A program made the translations under genes and the position numbers. From Terribium retamae (GTDB taxonomy: Bacteria > Pseudomonadota > Alphaproteobacteria > Rhizobiales > Rhizobiaceae), in contig NZ_JAKREW010000024.1 of assembly GCF_022347545.1 (NCBI RefSeq), positions 1 through 64,000 of the forward strand: a stretch of 64,000 nucleotides of DNA, read 5' to 3'. The first letter of the stretch is position 1, and every line of letters starts with the position of its first letter. Below, piece after piece: positions 1 through 8,799 of the stretch. The notes under the pieces are model-generated. The model saw only the letters and a list, made by a program, of their open reading frames with translations, made no database searches and was not told the DNA's origin.

Positions 1-174
1 CCCTCCCCCCCCGGGCGCCCCTACCACCCCGGGGGGGGGGGGGGGGCCCAAATTTCGCGCCCCCCCCCCCCTTTTTTCCCCCCTCATTTTTTCTATTAAA
101 AACCCGGGGGGCGCCCCCCCCCCCCCCCCCGGCCCCGTTTTGACTCTCGGCATATACCGATCGGGGATATTGAA
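1..174. other. Low-complexity G/C homopolymer tract at window start
   Basis: The first ~140 bases are runs of C and G (including more than 15 consecutive G) with a short T/A patch. There is no coding pattern, and the composition is unlike the rest of the window. Normal rhizobial sequence starts at about position 140, just before the stop codon of the permease gene. This is most likely an assembly or sequencing artefact at a contig end. Confidence 0.8.
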
Positions 175-1587
175 TCATGCCCGCACAGAGGCGTCCTTGG
201 GCAGGATCATCGTCTGAGGCACGTTGGCGTTACCGCGCGCCAGGAAATAATAGACCACCGAGGTTGCCACCAGGGCGACGATCCAGGAGATATCGGCGCC
301 CCCCAGCATCACGGCGATTGGTCCCTCATAGAGGGCCTGGTTCAGGAACGGAATCTGCACAACCACGCCGAAGAGATAGCAGCCCAGCGCGGTCCAGTTG
401 TAGGCGCCGTAACGACCCGCGCTGTCGTAAAGTGCCGGGATATCGACCTTTTCTTTCGAGATCAGGTAGTAGTCGACCAGGTTGATAGCGCTCCACGGCA
501 CGAAGACGGCGAGCAGCAGCAGCACGAAGTTCTTGAACGCCGACAGGAAGTTGGCGCTGGCGAAGATGGCGATCGCCACCGAGGCTGCCACGAAGGCAAT
601 GATATAGGCAATACGCACGGCCTGTGAAACGCGCTCCTGACGGGTGAAGGCGCTGACGGTGGTCAGCATGGTCATCGATCCGCCATAGGCGTTCAGGCAG
701 TTCACCGTGAGCTTGTTGGTGACGATAACGACATAGGTCAGCATTGCAGCCAATCCCAGGCCGGCGAGTTCGCCCATGAAACCGACCTGGTTCTGCAGGA
801 ACTTGCCGCCGAGTGCTGCGACGACCACGCCGAAGCTCATCGCGATCTGCGCGCCGATCGTCGAGCCGAGCAGCGTCGACCAGAAGGTAGTGCTGGCCGG
901 CGTCTCCGTCGGAAGATATCGCGAATAGTCGGCGACATAGGGCGCGAAGGTCATCTGCCAGCCGGCAGCGAGGGCGACGGTGAGCAGGAAGGTGGCCAGG
1001 GTGAACGGCTTTTGGCCGAACGCTTCCGACACGTTATATTGTGAGACCAGTTGCCAGGTGAGGTATGCGAAGCCGAGGATGCCGACGATCGTGGCGATGC
1101 GGCCGATCACATGGATGAGGTTATAGCCGACGATTGCGACCAGGATGGTTGCCAGACCGAAGATCAGCATGCCGAAAGCCGGCGCCTGCACCCCGAACAT
1201 CAGATTGATCGCCTGACCCGACAGCACGGTGCCGGTCGCGGCAAACCCCAGATACATCAGCACGGTCAGGATCAGCGGCAGTGCAGCGCCTTTCACCCCG
1301 AACTGTGCCCGGCTGGAAATCATCTGCGGCAGACCGAGGCGAGGGCCCTGCGCCGAATGTAGCGCCATGACCGCACCGCCGAGCAAATTGCCGATAGCAA
1401 GGCCAATGATCGCAGTCAGCGCCTCGGCCCCGAAAACAATGGACAAGGCGCCGTCGACAACCGCAGTGATCTGGAGGTTCGCGCCGAACCAAAGAGTGAA
1501 CTGATTGAGGGGCGATCCGTGCCGCTCGCTTTCCGGAATTCGGTCGATCGTGCGTCGTTCGGCCACGCCCGTTGATGCCGCTGCCAT
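175..1587 (-). CDS. NCS1-family purine/cytosine-type permease
   Basis: A 470-aa integral membrane protein with about 12 hydrophobic segments, resembling the nucleobase:cation symporter-1 family (cytosine, purine, allantoin or related uptake by cation symport). The N-terminal part has the family-like pattern around NQFTLWFGANLQI, then a glycine-rich first membrane region and a GLPQMISSRAQFG stretch that is typical of NCS1 proteins. I chose the ATG at 1587 because it follows a strong GGGAGGAGG ribosome binding site. The longer reading frame back to 1707 adds 40 residues with no family character. The gene is divergent from an asparaginase gene. A perfect palindrome 46-59 bp upstream of the start resembles a GntR/HutC operator. 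The substrate cannot be told from sequence alone. Confidence 0.85.
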   Translation of the reverse strand: MAAASTGVAERRTIDRIPESERHGSPLNQFTLWFGANLQITAVVDGALSIVFGAEALTAIIGLAIGNLLGGAVMALHSAQGPRLGLPQMISSRAQFGVKGAALPLILTVLMYLGFAATGTVLSGQAINLMFGVQAPAFGMLIFGLATILVAIVGYNLIHVIGRIATIVGILGFAYLTWQLVSQYNVSEAFGQKPFTLATFLLTVALAAGWQMTFAPYVADYSRYLPTETPASTTFWSTLLGSTIGAQIAMSFGVVVAALGGKFLQNQVGFMGELAGLGLAAMLTYVVIVTNKLTVNCLNAYGGSMTMLTTVSAFTRQERVSQAVRIAYIIAFVAASVAIAIFASANFLSAFKNFVLLLLAVFVPWSAINLVDYYLISKEKVDIPALYDSAGRYGAYNWTALGCYLFGVVVQIPFLNQALYEGPIAVMLGGADISWIVALVATSVVYYFLARGNANVPQTMILPKDASVRA

Positions 1588-1914
1588 GATTCCTCCTCCC
1601 GCGAGACGGTCTTTGATCCATGTGAGATATGATATGTATATACATAGTCGGGTGGGTGGCGAGTCAAGAGTGAGCGTTCTGGTTGTGTTTTCCGCGCCAT
1701 TCGCCATGCCCCCCTGTCTGGCCCGCTGAACCGAATCTCCTTGTTTATCGAAAGGCTTGCGCGATGATCGTGTTGAAGCCGTAGATTTCGGTCAGCCGGC
1801 TCTGGTCTGTCCGAGAATGGGCCTCAGGCGCTTTGCGATGAGGCCAATGCTTGCCGGTTGCACGAGACGCGGCAAGCCGCTACCCGTTCGGTGCGAAATC
1901 GAAGCGAGGATTCC
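1588..1914. other. Divergent intergenic region, permease/asparaginase
   Basis: A 327-bp region between two divergent starts. It holds the permease ribosome binding site, the HutC-like palindrome at 1633-1646 and, presumably, both promoters. The reading frames crossing it have no ribosome binding site and no recognisable protein character. Confidence 0.6.
1633..1646. promoter_or_regulatory. Perfect 14-bp palindrome, GntR/HutC-type operator candidate
   Basis: TATGTATATACATA is a perfect inverted repeat. Its core GTATATAC fits the GT-N-TA-N-AC pattern known for HutC-subfamily GntR regulators. It lies 46-59 bp upstream of the permease ATG, where an operator would overlap or follow the promoter. 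No GntR gene is visible in the window, so the regulator would be encoded elsewhere, perhaps left of the window. That a GntR protein binds here is inference. Confidence 0.5.
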
Positions 1915-2919
1915 ATGGCCAATCCGGTTCTGGTCGAGGTGTTGCGCGGAGCTGTGGTGGAAAGCGCCCACCGTGGTGCGGTGGCGGTGGTGGACGCAGA
2001 TGGCAAGACGGTGCTGGACATCGGCAACACTGCCCGCCCGGTCTTTCCCCGCTCGGCGGTAAAGGCCATCCAGGCGCTGCCGCTTGTGGAGAGCGGCGCC
2101 GCAGATGCCTATGGCTTCGGCAACCGCGAACTGGCGCTGGCCTGCTCATCTCATTCCGGCGAACCGGAACATGTGGAACTGGCGGCCGCCATGCTCGCAA
2201 AAGCCGGACTCGATTCCAGCGCACTGGAATGCGGCTCGCACTGGCCTTCCAATCACCATGCCAGCATCCAGCTTGCCCGCGCCGGCGGAGAGCCCAATCC
2301 CCTGCACAACAACTGCTCGGGCAAACATGCCGGTTTCATATGCACCTGCTGCCATACCGGTATCGACCACCGCGGTTATGTGGGAGCAGGCCATCACATG
2401 CAGGAGATGATCAAGGAGGCGATGGAAACGGTGACTGGGGCCGCTCACAATGCCTCCCACTGCGGGACCGATGGCTGTTCGATCCCCACCTATGCCGTGC
2501 CGTTGCGCAGTTTCGCGGCGGGTTTCGCCAGGATGGCGACGGGCAACACCCTCGGACTAGAGCGCGCCAAGGCAGCGAAGCGGCTCGTCGAGGCTTGCAT
2601 GGCCGAGCCCTTCCTAGTCGCCGGCACCGACCGTATCGATACGAAGCTGATGCAGGCAGCGCCTGGACGAATCTTCGTCAAGATTGGCGCGGAAGGCGTG
2701 TTCTGCGCGGCACTGCCGGAACTTGGGTTCGGCATCGCGCTGAAGTGCGACGATGGTGCCGAACGCGCTGCCGGCGTGATGATCGCAGCCGTACTGGCAA
2801 AGCTTCTGCAGGCAGACGCTGAGCTGGCGGTGAAGCTGGTCGAATTCGCAAACCCACCGGTAGAAAGTCGGCTGGGCGCCCGGGTCGGGCTGCTGCGTCC
2901 GACCGCCGCGCTGGTTTGA
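1915..2919 (+). CDS. L-asparaginase II, class 3 (Rhizobium etli ReAV type)
   Basis: A 334-aa protein of the asparaginase II family (PF06089-like), which hydrolyses asparagine to aspartate and ammonia. It is unrelated to the E. coli threonine-type enzymes. The Ser-x-x-Lys pair typical of this class is Ser47/Lys50 in RSAVK. The CSSHSGE segment supplies the second conserved serine. NNCSGKH and HCGTDGC supply the Cys/Lys/Cys that bind metal in the ReAV structure. I chose the ATG at 1915, preceded by GAAGCGAGGA, over an in-frame ATG 57 bp upstream, because homologous sequence begins near NPVLVEVLRG. It is transcribed away from the NCS1 permease. A strong hairpin terminator follows immediately. The gene probably supports use of asparagine as a nitrogen or carbon source. 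Confidence 0.85.
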   Translation: MANPVLVEVLRGAVVESAHRGAVAVVDADGKTVLDIGNTARPVFPRSAVKAIQALPLVESGAADAYGFGNRELALACSSHSGEPEHVELAAAMLAKAGLDSSALECGSHWPSNHHASIQLARAGGEPNPLHNNCSGKHAGFICTCCHTGIDHRGYVGAGHHMQEMIKEAMETVTGAAHNASHCGTDGCSIPTYAVPLRSFAAGFARMATGNTLGLERAKAAKRLVEACMAEPFLVAGTDRIDTKLMQAAPGRIFVKIGAEGVFCAALPELGFGIALKCDDGAERAAGVMIAAVLAKLLQADAELAVKLVEFANPPVESRLGARVGLLRPTAALV

Positions 2920-2920
2920 C

Positions 2921-2968
2921 GTTTGAGCGTTTCCGTTTCTCACGGAAACGCTCAAACTTTCTGTTTTT
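2921..2968 (+). terminator. Perfect 16-bp hairpin with T-rich tail after asparaginase
   Basis: The arms at 2921-2936 and 2942-2957 are exact complements (GTTTGAGCGTTTCCGT) around a 5-base loop. TTTCTGTTTTT follows. The hairpin starts one base after the asparaginase stop codon. The next gene is convergent, so this is the natural end of the asparaginase transcript. Confidence 0.8.
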
Positions 2969-3015
2969 ACGCACTTCCCGAGGGAAAACCGTTAGCCACT
3001 TTTCCTGGAATTGAT

Positions 3016-4392
3016 CTAGCTAACACGGTTCCGTTCCACGGTGAGATGCGCGTAGCCGGCATTGCCGATCTCGGCGAGGTCGGCAGTCACCGGTTCCGCC
3101 CAACGCTTGCCGATGATCGCGCCATGCAGCACGTCCTGTAGCACATTGTCGGTGATGATCGTTGGTCCCGCGCCGTCAACGACGCTCACCGCTATCCCGA
3201 TCCCGGCTTTGCGCACGACGTTCCCGGTCGCCACCACATTGCGCAGATACGGTCCCCAGCCGAGTTGCATGCCGCATTGCGGCGCTTCCTCCACCACATT
3301 TCCGGTTACGGTGGTATCGGCCTCCACACCGATACCGATGCCGAACCCACCCACTTCCGCCGGATAGGGGCCCGTGGTGGAAAGATTACGCACAATGTTG
3401 CCGCTGCAGGTCGCCATGCGCCCGCCCTCGTTGAAGTTGACGACCGAGATGCCATTGGCCGCACCGTCGATCACATTGTTGGCAATCGCTGCACCTTCGA
3501 AGGCGAATTCGGCATAGAGCGCCGTCTCGCCGGAGCGGAGGCAGCTGTTGCCGATGATCTGCACGTTGGAACCTGAGTTGGCGCGGATCGCCGAAAACGC
3601 GCAGTCGCTTACGATGTTACTGGAGATGAGCACGCCGCCGGCACGGAACACATTGATGCCGTTGCCGTTTTGTCCAGTTCCGCCATTGCGCGCGCCGATG
3701 CGAGCGATGCGGTTCCCGCTCACCATAGTGCCGTCTTCGCCGACCTGCCAGCGATGCACCAGGATGCCGCCATTGGCGCAGTCGTTGACAACGTTGGCGT
3801 TGATGGCGAGGCCAGCGGCATCGACCGACCAGAGACCGGCATCAGCGGCGCCGGTTATCGTGCAGCGCTCTATGCGCCCTGCTGCGCGCTGTAGCGCGAT
3901 GCCGTTCTTGGAGGCACCGTTCACCTGGCAGTCGTCGATCGACAAGGCCTTCACCGAGCGCAGATCGAGAAGGCCGGAAACGCTTTCGCCGAGATATTGA
4001 TTGGCGCCGTCGAAGACCAAGCCCGAAAAGGCGACGTGGTCCACATTCTCGGCCGAAATGAACGGTCCGCCACCGCCATGGATCAGGCGGGTCGCACCCG
4101 CAGTGCCGCCAAGCCGTACGCGTGGCGGTAGAACGAGCCCTGAAACGATATAGGAACCAGGGGGAAGCGTGATCTGCTGATTGGCATCGCTGGCAGCTTT
4201 CAGCATTTTTGCGAAGGCTTTGCTCTGGTCGTCCGTGGCACCGGGCCGCACCCCGTAGGTCGCTGGATCGATTCCGCCCGTCTTCGCTGGAGTCTGTTTT
4301 GCTACCGTTTGCTTGGCCGCTCCTGCCGAAGCCGTCGTCAGGCCGAGCGCGGCGGCTCCAGCAAGGCCGAGGAGACGGCGTCTGTTCAGCAT
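3016..4392 (-). CDS. Tat-exported right-handed beta-helix repeat protein (TIGR03808-like)
   Basis: About 458 aa. The N-terminus has a twin-arginine signal (NRRRLLGL followed by an Ala/Gly-rich hydrophobic stretch), predicting folded export to the periplasm. The body is a series of short repeats rich in GN, NVV, NIV and similar (for example ISSNIVSDC, IIGNSCLRSG, VTGNVVEEA). Such repeats form parallel beta-helix rungs, as in pectate-lyase-fold proteins. It resembles the rhizobial family of twin-arginine-translocated repeat proteins known as TIGR03808, whose function is unknown. A carbohydrate-binding or carbohydrate-cleaving role is only a fold-based guess. The ATG at 4392, with AGGGA nine bases upstream, is preferred over the in-frame GTG at 4398. 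Confidence 0.8.
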   Translation of the reverse strand: MLNRRRLLGLAGAAALGLTTASAGAAKQTVAKQTPAKTGGIDPATYGVRPGATDDQSKAFAKMLKAASDANQQITLPPGSYIVSGLVLPPRVRLGGTAGATRLIHGGGGPFISAENVDHVAFSGLVFDGANQYLGESVSGLLDLRSVKALSIDDCQVNGASKNGIALQRAAGRIERCTITGAADAGLWSVDAAGLAINANVVNDCANGGILVHRWQVGEDGTMVSGNRIARIGARNGGTGQNGNGINVFRAGGVLISSNIVSDCAFSAIRANSGSNVQIIGNSCLRSGETALYAEFAFEGAAIANNVIDGAANGISVVNFNEGGRMATCSGNIVRNLSTTGPYPAEVGGFGIGIGVEADTTVTGNVVEEAPQCGMQLGWGPYLRNVVATGNVVRKAGIGIAVSVVDGAGPTIITDNVLQDVLHGAIIGKRWAEPVTADLAEIGNAGYAHLTVERNRVS

Positions 4393-4561
4393 TGGCACGA
4401 TTCCCTGTTCCCGGCTCGCAGAGCAGGAACCGTGCCATGCCAGAGACTGGCTGACCAGATGGGACGCCAGTCATTGTCAGTCCAATGACGACCGGCGAGG
4501 GATCGCGTCATGCGTGATCACCAAGCTTGTTAAGCTGGCTAGTCAGCCCTAAATTCTTTTT

Positions 4562-5029
4562 ATGAGCAGAGCTTTCACCCGCGAAGAAGACAGCGAAAAC
4601 GCCATCGCTGGTATTGGCGAGCGTCCGGTCAGCCCGCATCGCAACCTAGTCACTGTCGATGGCCTGGCAATGATCGATGCCGAAGTGGCGTCCTTACGCG
4701 CTGCATTGGCCAACGCCGAGGCGGCGAGCGATCGCGAGCGCATCGCGCTGGTCTCACGCGACCTGCGCTATTGGAACGCCCGGCGTGAAAACGCGGAACT
4801 CTCCATTCCCGAGCCCGACGGCAGTGTCGTGCGCTTCGGCATGAGTGTTACGCTTGAGGACGAGGCGGGCAAGCAGGTGACGTGGAAGATTGTCGGCGAG
4901 GACGAAGCTGACCCCGCCAAGGGCTCGATCTCGCATGTCTCGCCCATGGCGCTGGCGCTGTTCGGCAAGAGCATCGGCGAGACGGTGACTGTGAATGGCC
5001 GGGAATGGGAAGTCGCCGGGTTGAAATAG
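4562..5029 (+). CDS. GreA/GreB-family transcription factor, small variant
   Basis: A 155-aa protein. Residues about 30-80 can form a helical hairpin. Residues about 85-155 (VRFGMSVTLEDEAGK, then WKIVGEDEADPAKG and SHVSPMALALFGKSIGE) match the C-terminal domain shared by GreA and GreB, which docks at the RNA polymerase secondary channel. The coiled coil is shorter than in E. coli GreA. The usual tip motif (GDLKENAEY) is not present, only an SDRER segment. The protein may bind RNA polymerase without acting as a standard cleavage factor. It is therefore a paralogue rather than the housekeeping greA. It stands alone, convergent to the methylmalonyl-CoA mutase genes. Confidence 0.8.
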   Translation: MSRAFTREEDSENAIAGIGERPVSPHRNLVTVDGLAMIDAEVASLRAALANAEAASDRERIALVSRDLRYWNARRENAELSIPEPDGSVVRFGMSVTLEDEAGKQVTWKIVGEDEADPAKGSISHVSPMALALFGKSIGETVTVNGREWEVAGLK

Positions 5030-5058
5030 CCGATCGCGTCGGGGCGACCTCGGCTTTT
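5028..5058 (+). terminator. Hairpin between GreA-like gene and mutase gene
   Basis: AGCCGA at 5028-5033 pairs with TCGGCT at 5050-5055, with an inner GTCG/CGAC stem. TTTTAA follows. The hairpin starts inside the stop codon of the GreA-like gene. The stem is short and interrupted, so this is a weak terminator call. Confidence 0.4.
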
Positions 5059-7174
5059 AATCCAACAATCTGTCCACCAGCCGCTCCGCCGCCTCCGGGA
5101 TAACCGTACCGGGCGGGAAGATTTCAGCCGCACCGGCCTTCAGCACGGCATCGAAATCCTGTGGCGGAATCACACCGCCGGCCACGATGAGCATATCTTC
5201 GCGGCCGAGCTTCTTCAGCACGGTTTTCAGTTCCGGAACCAGCGTCAGGTGGCCCGCGGCGAGCGAAGAAACGCCGACTATGTGGACGTCGTTCTCCACA
5301 GCCAGCTTGCCGATCTCCTCCGGCGTCTGGAACATGGCGCCCACTGTCACGTCGAAGCCGAGGTCGGCAAAGGCAGTGCCGATCACCTTCTGGCCGCGGT
5401 CGTGACCATCTTGGCCTAGCTTGGCGACCAATATGCGCGGCTTGGCGCCATGTTTCTTCTCGAAAGCGATGATCTTTTCCTGCAGCCGGTCGACTTCCGG
5501 GTTCTCACCGAGTGCTGCGCGATAGACACCGGAGATCATCTGGACAGAAGCAACATGGCGCCCAAAGGCCTTTTCCAGCGCCAACGAGATTTCGCCGACG
5601 GTCGCTTTGGCGCGGGCGGCACGAATGGCGAATTCCAGCAGGTTGCCGTCGCCTTGTGCGGCTTTTGATAACGCATCGAGCGCTGTCTCGACGGCGCCCA
5701 CCTCGCGCGTGCCTTTCAGCTGCTGCAGCTTCGACAATTGCCTGGCTCGCACTTCGGCATTGTCGATCTTCAGCACGTCGACTTCGATGTCCCGCTCGGG
5801 GCGGAAGGCATTGACGCCGACCAGCACCTGTTCGCCGGAATCGATCCGGGCCTGCGTGCGTGCCGCTGCCTCTTCGATGCGCAGCTTCGGAATGCCCTTT
5901 TCGAGGGCCGCAGCCATGCCGCCCAGTCTTTCCACTTCCTCGATATGGGCGCGGGCGCGTGTGGCCAGCTCATGCGTCAGCCGCTCGACATAGGCCGAAC
6001 CGCCCCATGGATCGATGATACGGGTGGTGCCGCTTTCCCTTTGCAAGATTATCTGCGTGTTGCGGGCAATGCGGGCCGAATGGTCGGTCGGCAAGGCCAG
6101 CGCCTCGTCGAAGGAATTGGTGTGCAGCGACTGGGTATGGCCCTGCGTCGCCGCCATCGCCTCGATCATCGTGCGCACGATGTTGTTGTAGGGATCCTGC
6201 GCCGTCAACGACCAGCCGGATGTCTGGCTATGGGTGCGCAGCGATGCCGAGCGTGGGTCTTTCGGGGCGAAATTCTTCTCGATGAGTTCTGACCAGAGCA
6301 GGCGCGCCGCGCGCAGCTTGGCGACCTCCATGAAGAAGTTCATGCCGATCGCCCAGAAGAAGGAAAGCCGCGGCGCGAACTTGTCGATGTCGAGGCCCGC
6401 GGCGACACCGGCCCGTACATATTCGATGCCGTCGGCGATGGTGTAGGCGAGTTCGAGATCGGCCGTCGCGCCGGCTTCCTGCATGTGGTAGCCAGAGATC
6501 GAGATCGAGTTGAATTTCGGCATGTTCTTGGACGTGTAGGAGAAAATGTCCGACACGATCCGCATCGAGGGCTTGGGCGGGTAGATATAGGTGTTGCGCA
6601 CCATGAACTCTTTCAGAATGTCGTTCTGAATGGTTCCGGCGAGATCTTTCTGCGCAACGCCCTGTTCTTCGGCGGCAACGATGTAAAGCGCCAGGATCGG
6701 CAGCACTGCGCCGTTCATGGTCATCGAGACGGTCATCTCGCCGAGCGGAATGCCGTCGAAAAGCTGGCGCATGTCGAGGATGGAGTCGATTGCGACACCG
6801 GCCATCCCGACATCGCCGGCGACGCGTGGATGGTCGCTGTCATAGCCACGATGGGTGGCAAGATCGAAGGCGATGGAAAGGCCCTTCTGGCCAGCAGCAA
6901 GATTGCGCCGGTAGAAGGCATTGGATTCTTCCGCCGTCGAGAAACCGGCATATTGCCGGATCGTCCAGGGCTGCTGGACGTACATGGTCGGATACGGACC
7001 CCGCACGAAGGGCGCGAGACCAGGATAGGTATCGAGATCGCCGAGCCCTTCGAGATCGGCACGGTCGTATTGGCGCTTGACTGCGATGCCTTCCGGCGTT
7101 TCCCAGATGCCGTTGACCGTCACGGACGGCGTACGCGGCGCCATCCAGGCCATGCTGCTGAAATCTGGGATCAA
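5057..7174 (-). CDS. Methylmalonyl-CoA mutase, large (catalytic, B12-binding) subunit
   Basis: A 705-aa enzyme that interconverts (R)-methylmalonyl-CoA and succinyl-CoA using adenosylcobalamin, linking propionyl-CoA breakdown to the TCA cycle. The N-terminal barrel shows RGPYPTMY, WTIRQYAGFSTAEESN and FDLATHRGYDSD. The C-terminal domain has the cobalamin DxHxxG signature (DGHDRGQK, Asp589/His591) and later GGVIPPQDF. The start is a TTG at 7174 that overlaps the stop codon of the small-subunit gene by four bases (TTGA), which suggests translational coupling. Rhizobia link this enzyme to polyhydroxybutyrate and propionate metabolism, where it has been called bhbA. I leave the symbol empty because mutA/mutB/scpA/bhbA usage differs between organisms. 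Confidence 0.93.
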   Translation of the reverse strand: MIPDFSSMAWMAPRTPSVTVNGIWETPEGIAVKRQYDRADLEGLGDLDTYPGLAPFVRGPYPTMYVQQPWTIRQYAGFSTAEESNAFYRRNLAAGQKGLSIAFDLATHRGYDSDHPRVAGDVGMAGVAIDSILDMRQLFDGIPLGEMTVSMTMNGAVLPILALYIVAAEEQGVAQKDLAGTIQNDILKEFMVRNTYIYPPKPSMRIVSDIFSYTSKNMPKFNSISISGYHMQEAGATADLELAYTIADGIEYVRAGVAAGLDIDKFAPRLSFFWAIGMNFFMEVAKLRAARLLWSELIEKNFAPKDPRSASLRTHSQTSGWSLTAQDPYNNIVRTMIEAMAATQGHTQSLHTNSFDEALALPTDHSARIARNTQIILQRESGTTRIIDPWGGSAYVERLTHELATRARAHIEEVERLGGMAAALEKGIPKLRIEEAAARTQARIDSGEQVLVGVNAFRPERDIEVDVLKIDNAEVRARQLSKLQQLKGTREVGAVETALDALSKAAQGDGNLLEFAIRAARAKATVGEISLALEKAFGRHVASVQMISGVYRAALGENPEVDRLQEKIIAFEKKHGAKPRILVAKLGQDGHDRGQKVIGTAFADLGFDVTVGAMFQTPEEIGKLAVENDVHIVGVSSLAAGHLTLVPELKTVLKKLGREDMLIVAGGVIPPQDFDAVLKAGAAEIFPPGTVIPEAAERLVDRLLD

Positions 7175-8613
7175 ACCAGGCCTCCGGCCACCAGGTCGTC
7201 TCGCACGGGCGGTAACGCTTCGCAGAACACCGTTCCGTCGATCGGTGCGGTGCGTGGCGTGGCATCGAGCGTCTCGACCGTTTGTTCCGTCTTCAAGGGG
7301 TGCAGCGTGGTGCCGACAATGGTGCGTTCGCCGCGCTGGTAGGCTTCCGCGCGGGCCTTTCGGGCAGCCACGATGCGGCCTTGGATATGGCCGTCCTTGA
7401 GGGAGGAGAGCACACCACCTTCCTTCTCGATCTGCCGGAATTCATTCCAGGCCGCCTCGCAAAGACTATCGGTCAGCGCCTCGATGGCACCCGAACCGAA
7501 GGCCGGGTCGCTGACATGATCGATATGGCTTTCGCGCGCAATCACGAGCTGGGTGTTGCGCGCCACGCGTCGCGCGAAAGCGGCCGGCAAGCCATGGGCG
7601 ATGGTGTGCGGCAGAATCGAGATCGAATCGGCGCCGCCTGCCGCAGCTGCGAAACAGGCGATGGTGGAACGCAGGATGTTGGTTTCCGGGTCGAGCGCGG
7701 TCACCATACGATACGAGGTTTCGGCATGGACGCTAGCAGATGCAGGCGGGATCGAGCTTGCCTCGAGCACGCGGGACCAAAGCCTGCGCAGCGCCCTGAT
7801 CTTGGCGATCGAGAGAAACTGGTCCTGGTCGACCGAAAGCGCAAAGCCGATATGCGGCGCCGCATAGATCAGCGCCTGGCGTGCCTCTTCGAAAAGGCGA
7901 AGATACGACACCGCCGAAGCCAGCATGATGCCGAGTTCCTGCGCCTCGGTGGCACCGGAATTGTGGAATACGCGCCCGTCGGCTTCCAAAAGCACACCTG
8001 GCACGTCCATGGCGAAGAAATGCGCCAGCGATTGCGGCATCGAAGCCTGCAACGCCTCTATCGACATGCGCAACCTTCCGGTGCCTGCGAAGATCGCCGC
8101 CGGGTCGATGCCGAAAGAGAGATTGAGTCTTGCCGGATCGACACGACGTTTGGCGAGAAACGCCGTCAGCCAATCCGCCATGGCGCGGCTGGCCGGGTGC
8201 ACGTCGACGCGCAGATAGGTCTCATCCAGCGGCACGCCTTCGAGCACGCGCTCGATGGTGTCGGGTGCATAGGGCAGCCCATAGCGGAACGAGTTCGGCG
8301 CACCTTCGAAGACCAATGACAGGCCTGTCGCGCCCTGCGCTATATCTTCTGCAACCTGCGCGTGGGCACGCTCGACATCGGGATCGTCAACGCGTTGCGA
8401 AATGATCCAGGGTTTCAGCGGATTGGCGCGCAAGCTGTGGTCGCGGCCGGTCGCGCGTTGATAGAGCGGGTCGATGCGGATGCCGTCGTCGGTGTGCGAG
8501 ACCAGCTTCTCCTCGAAGGAGGCGCCAGCCAGGGCTTTTTCGGCAAGCGCCAGCCAGCGCTGCCGTTGCGGATTGTCGGGTTCGCTCGGTTCGTCGACGG
8601 CTTTGCTGCCCAT
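7171..8613 (-). CDS. Methylmalonyl-CoA mutase, small subunit
   Basis: A 480-aa protein homologous to the barrel half of methylmalonyl-CoA mutase (GLSLVFEGAPNSFRYGLP, ASAVSYLRLFEEA, ASVHAETSYRMVTALDPETNILRST split over residues ~110-320). It has no C-terminal DxHxxG cobalamin motif. That is the small, non-catalytic partner in heterodimeric enzymes. The ATG at 8613 is used because GAGGACAGG lies just upstream; the frame could extend to a TTG at 8652. It is the first gene of a two-gene operon, and its stop overlaps the large-subunit start. It is divergent from the HerA-like ATPase gene with 186 bp between. Confidence 0.88.
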   Translation of the reverse strand: MGSKAVDEPSEPDNPQRQRWLALAEKALAGASFEEKLVSHTDDGIRIDPLYQRATGRDHSLRANPLKPWIISQRVDDPDVERAHAQVAEDIAQGATGLSLVFEGAPNSFRYGLPYAPDTIERVLEGVPLDETYLRVDVHPASRAMADWLTAFLAKRRVDPARLNLSFGIDPAAIFAGTGRLRMSIEALQASMPQSLAHFFAMDVPGVLLEADGRVFHNSGATEAQELGIMLASAVSYLRLFEEARQALIYAAPHIGFALSVDQDQFLSIAKIRALRRLWSRVLEASSIPPASASVHAETSYRMVTALDPETNILRSTIACFAAAAGGADSISILPHTIAHGLPAAFARRVARNTQLVIARESHIDHVSDPAFGSGAIEALTDSLCEAAWNEFRQIEKEGGVLSSLKDGHIQGRIVAARKARAEAYQRGERTIVGTTLHPLKTEQTVETLDATPRTAPIDGTVFCEALPPVRDDLVAGGLV

Positions 8614-8799
8614 CACCTGTCCTCGTTTGCCGGCCGCATCAGCCACTTTCAAATCACTCTAAAGTCCATTGCCGCGCATCGCAATGCAGCCAATGTCGCA
8701 AGTAAGTCACTAACGCCTTTGAATTTGGCGACCGCGTTACTATACCTGCGTCGGAACGGGTTTGTGACGATTTGCACAGCGGCTTTGCGGAGACGAGAC

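Noticed and set aside
6485..7342. Long plus-strand ORF opposite the methylmalonyl-CoA mutase genes
   Set aside because: His/Arg/Asp-rich translation typical of the antisense frame of a GC-rich gene. There is no ribosome binding site or family character.
8362..8799. N-terminal extension of the HerA-like ORF
   Set aside because: It runs antisense through the methylmalonyl-CoA mutase small-subunit gene, and the family sequence begins at the ATG at 8800.
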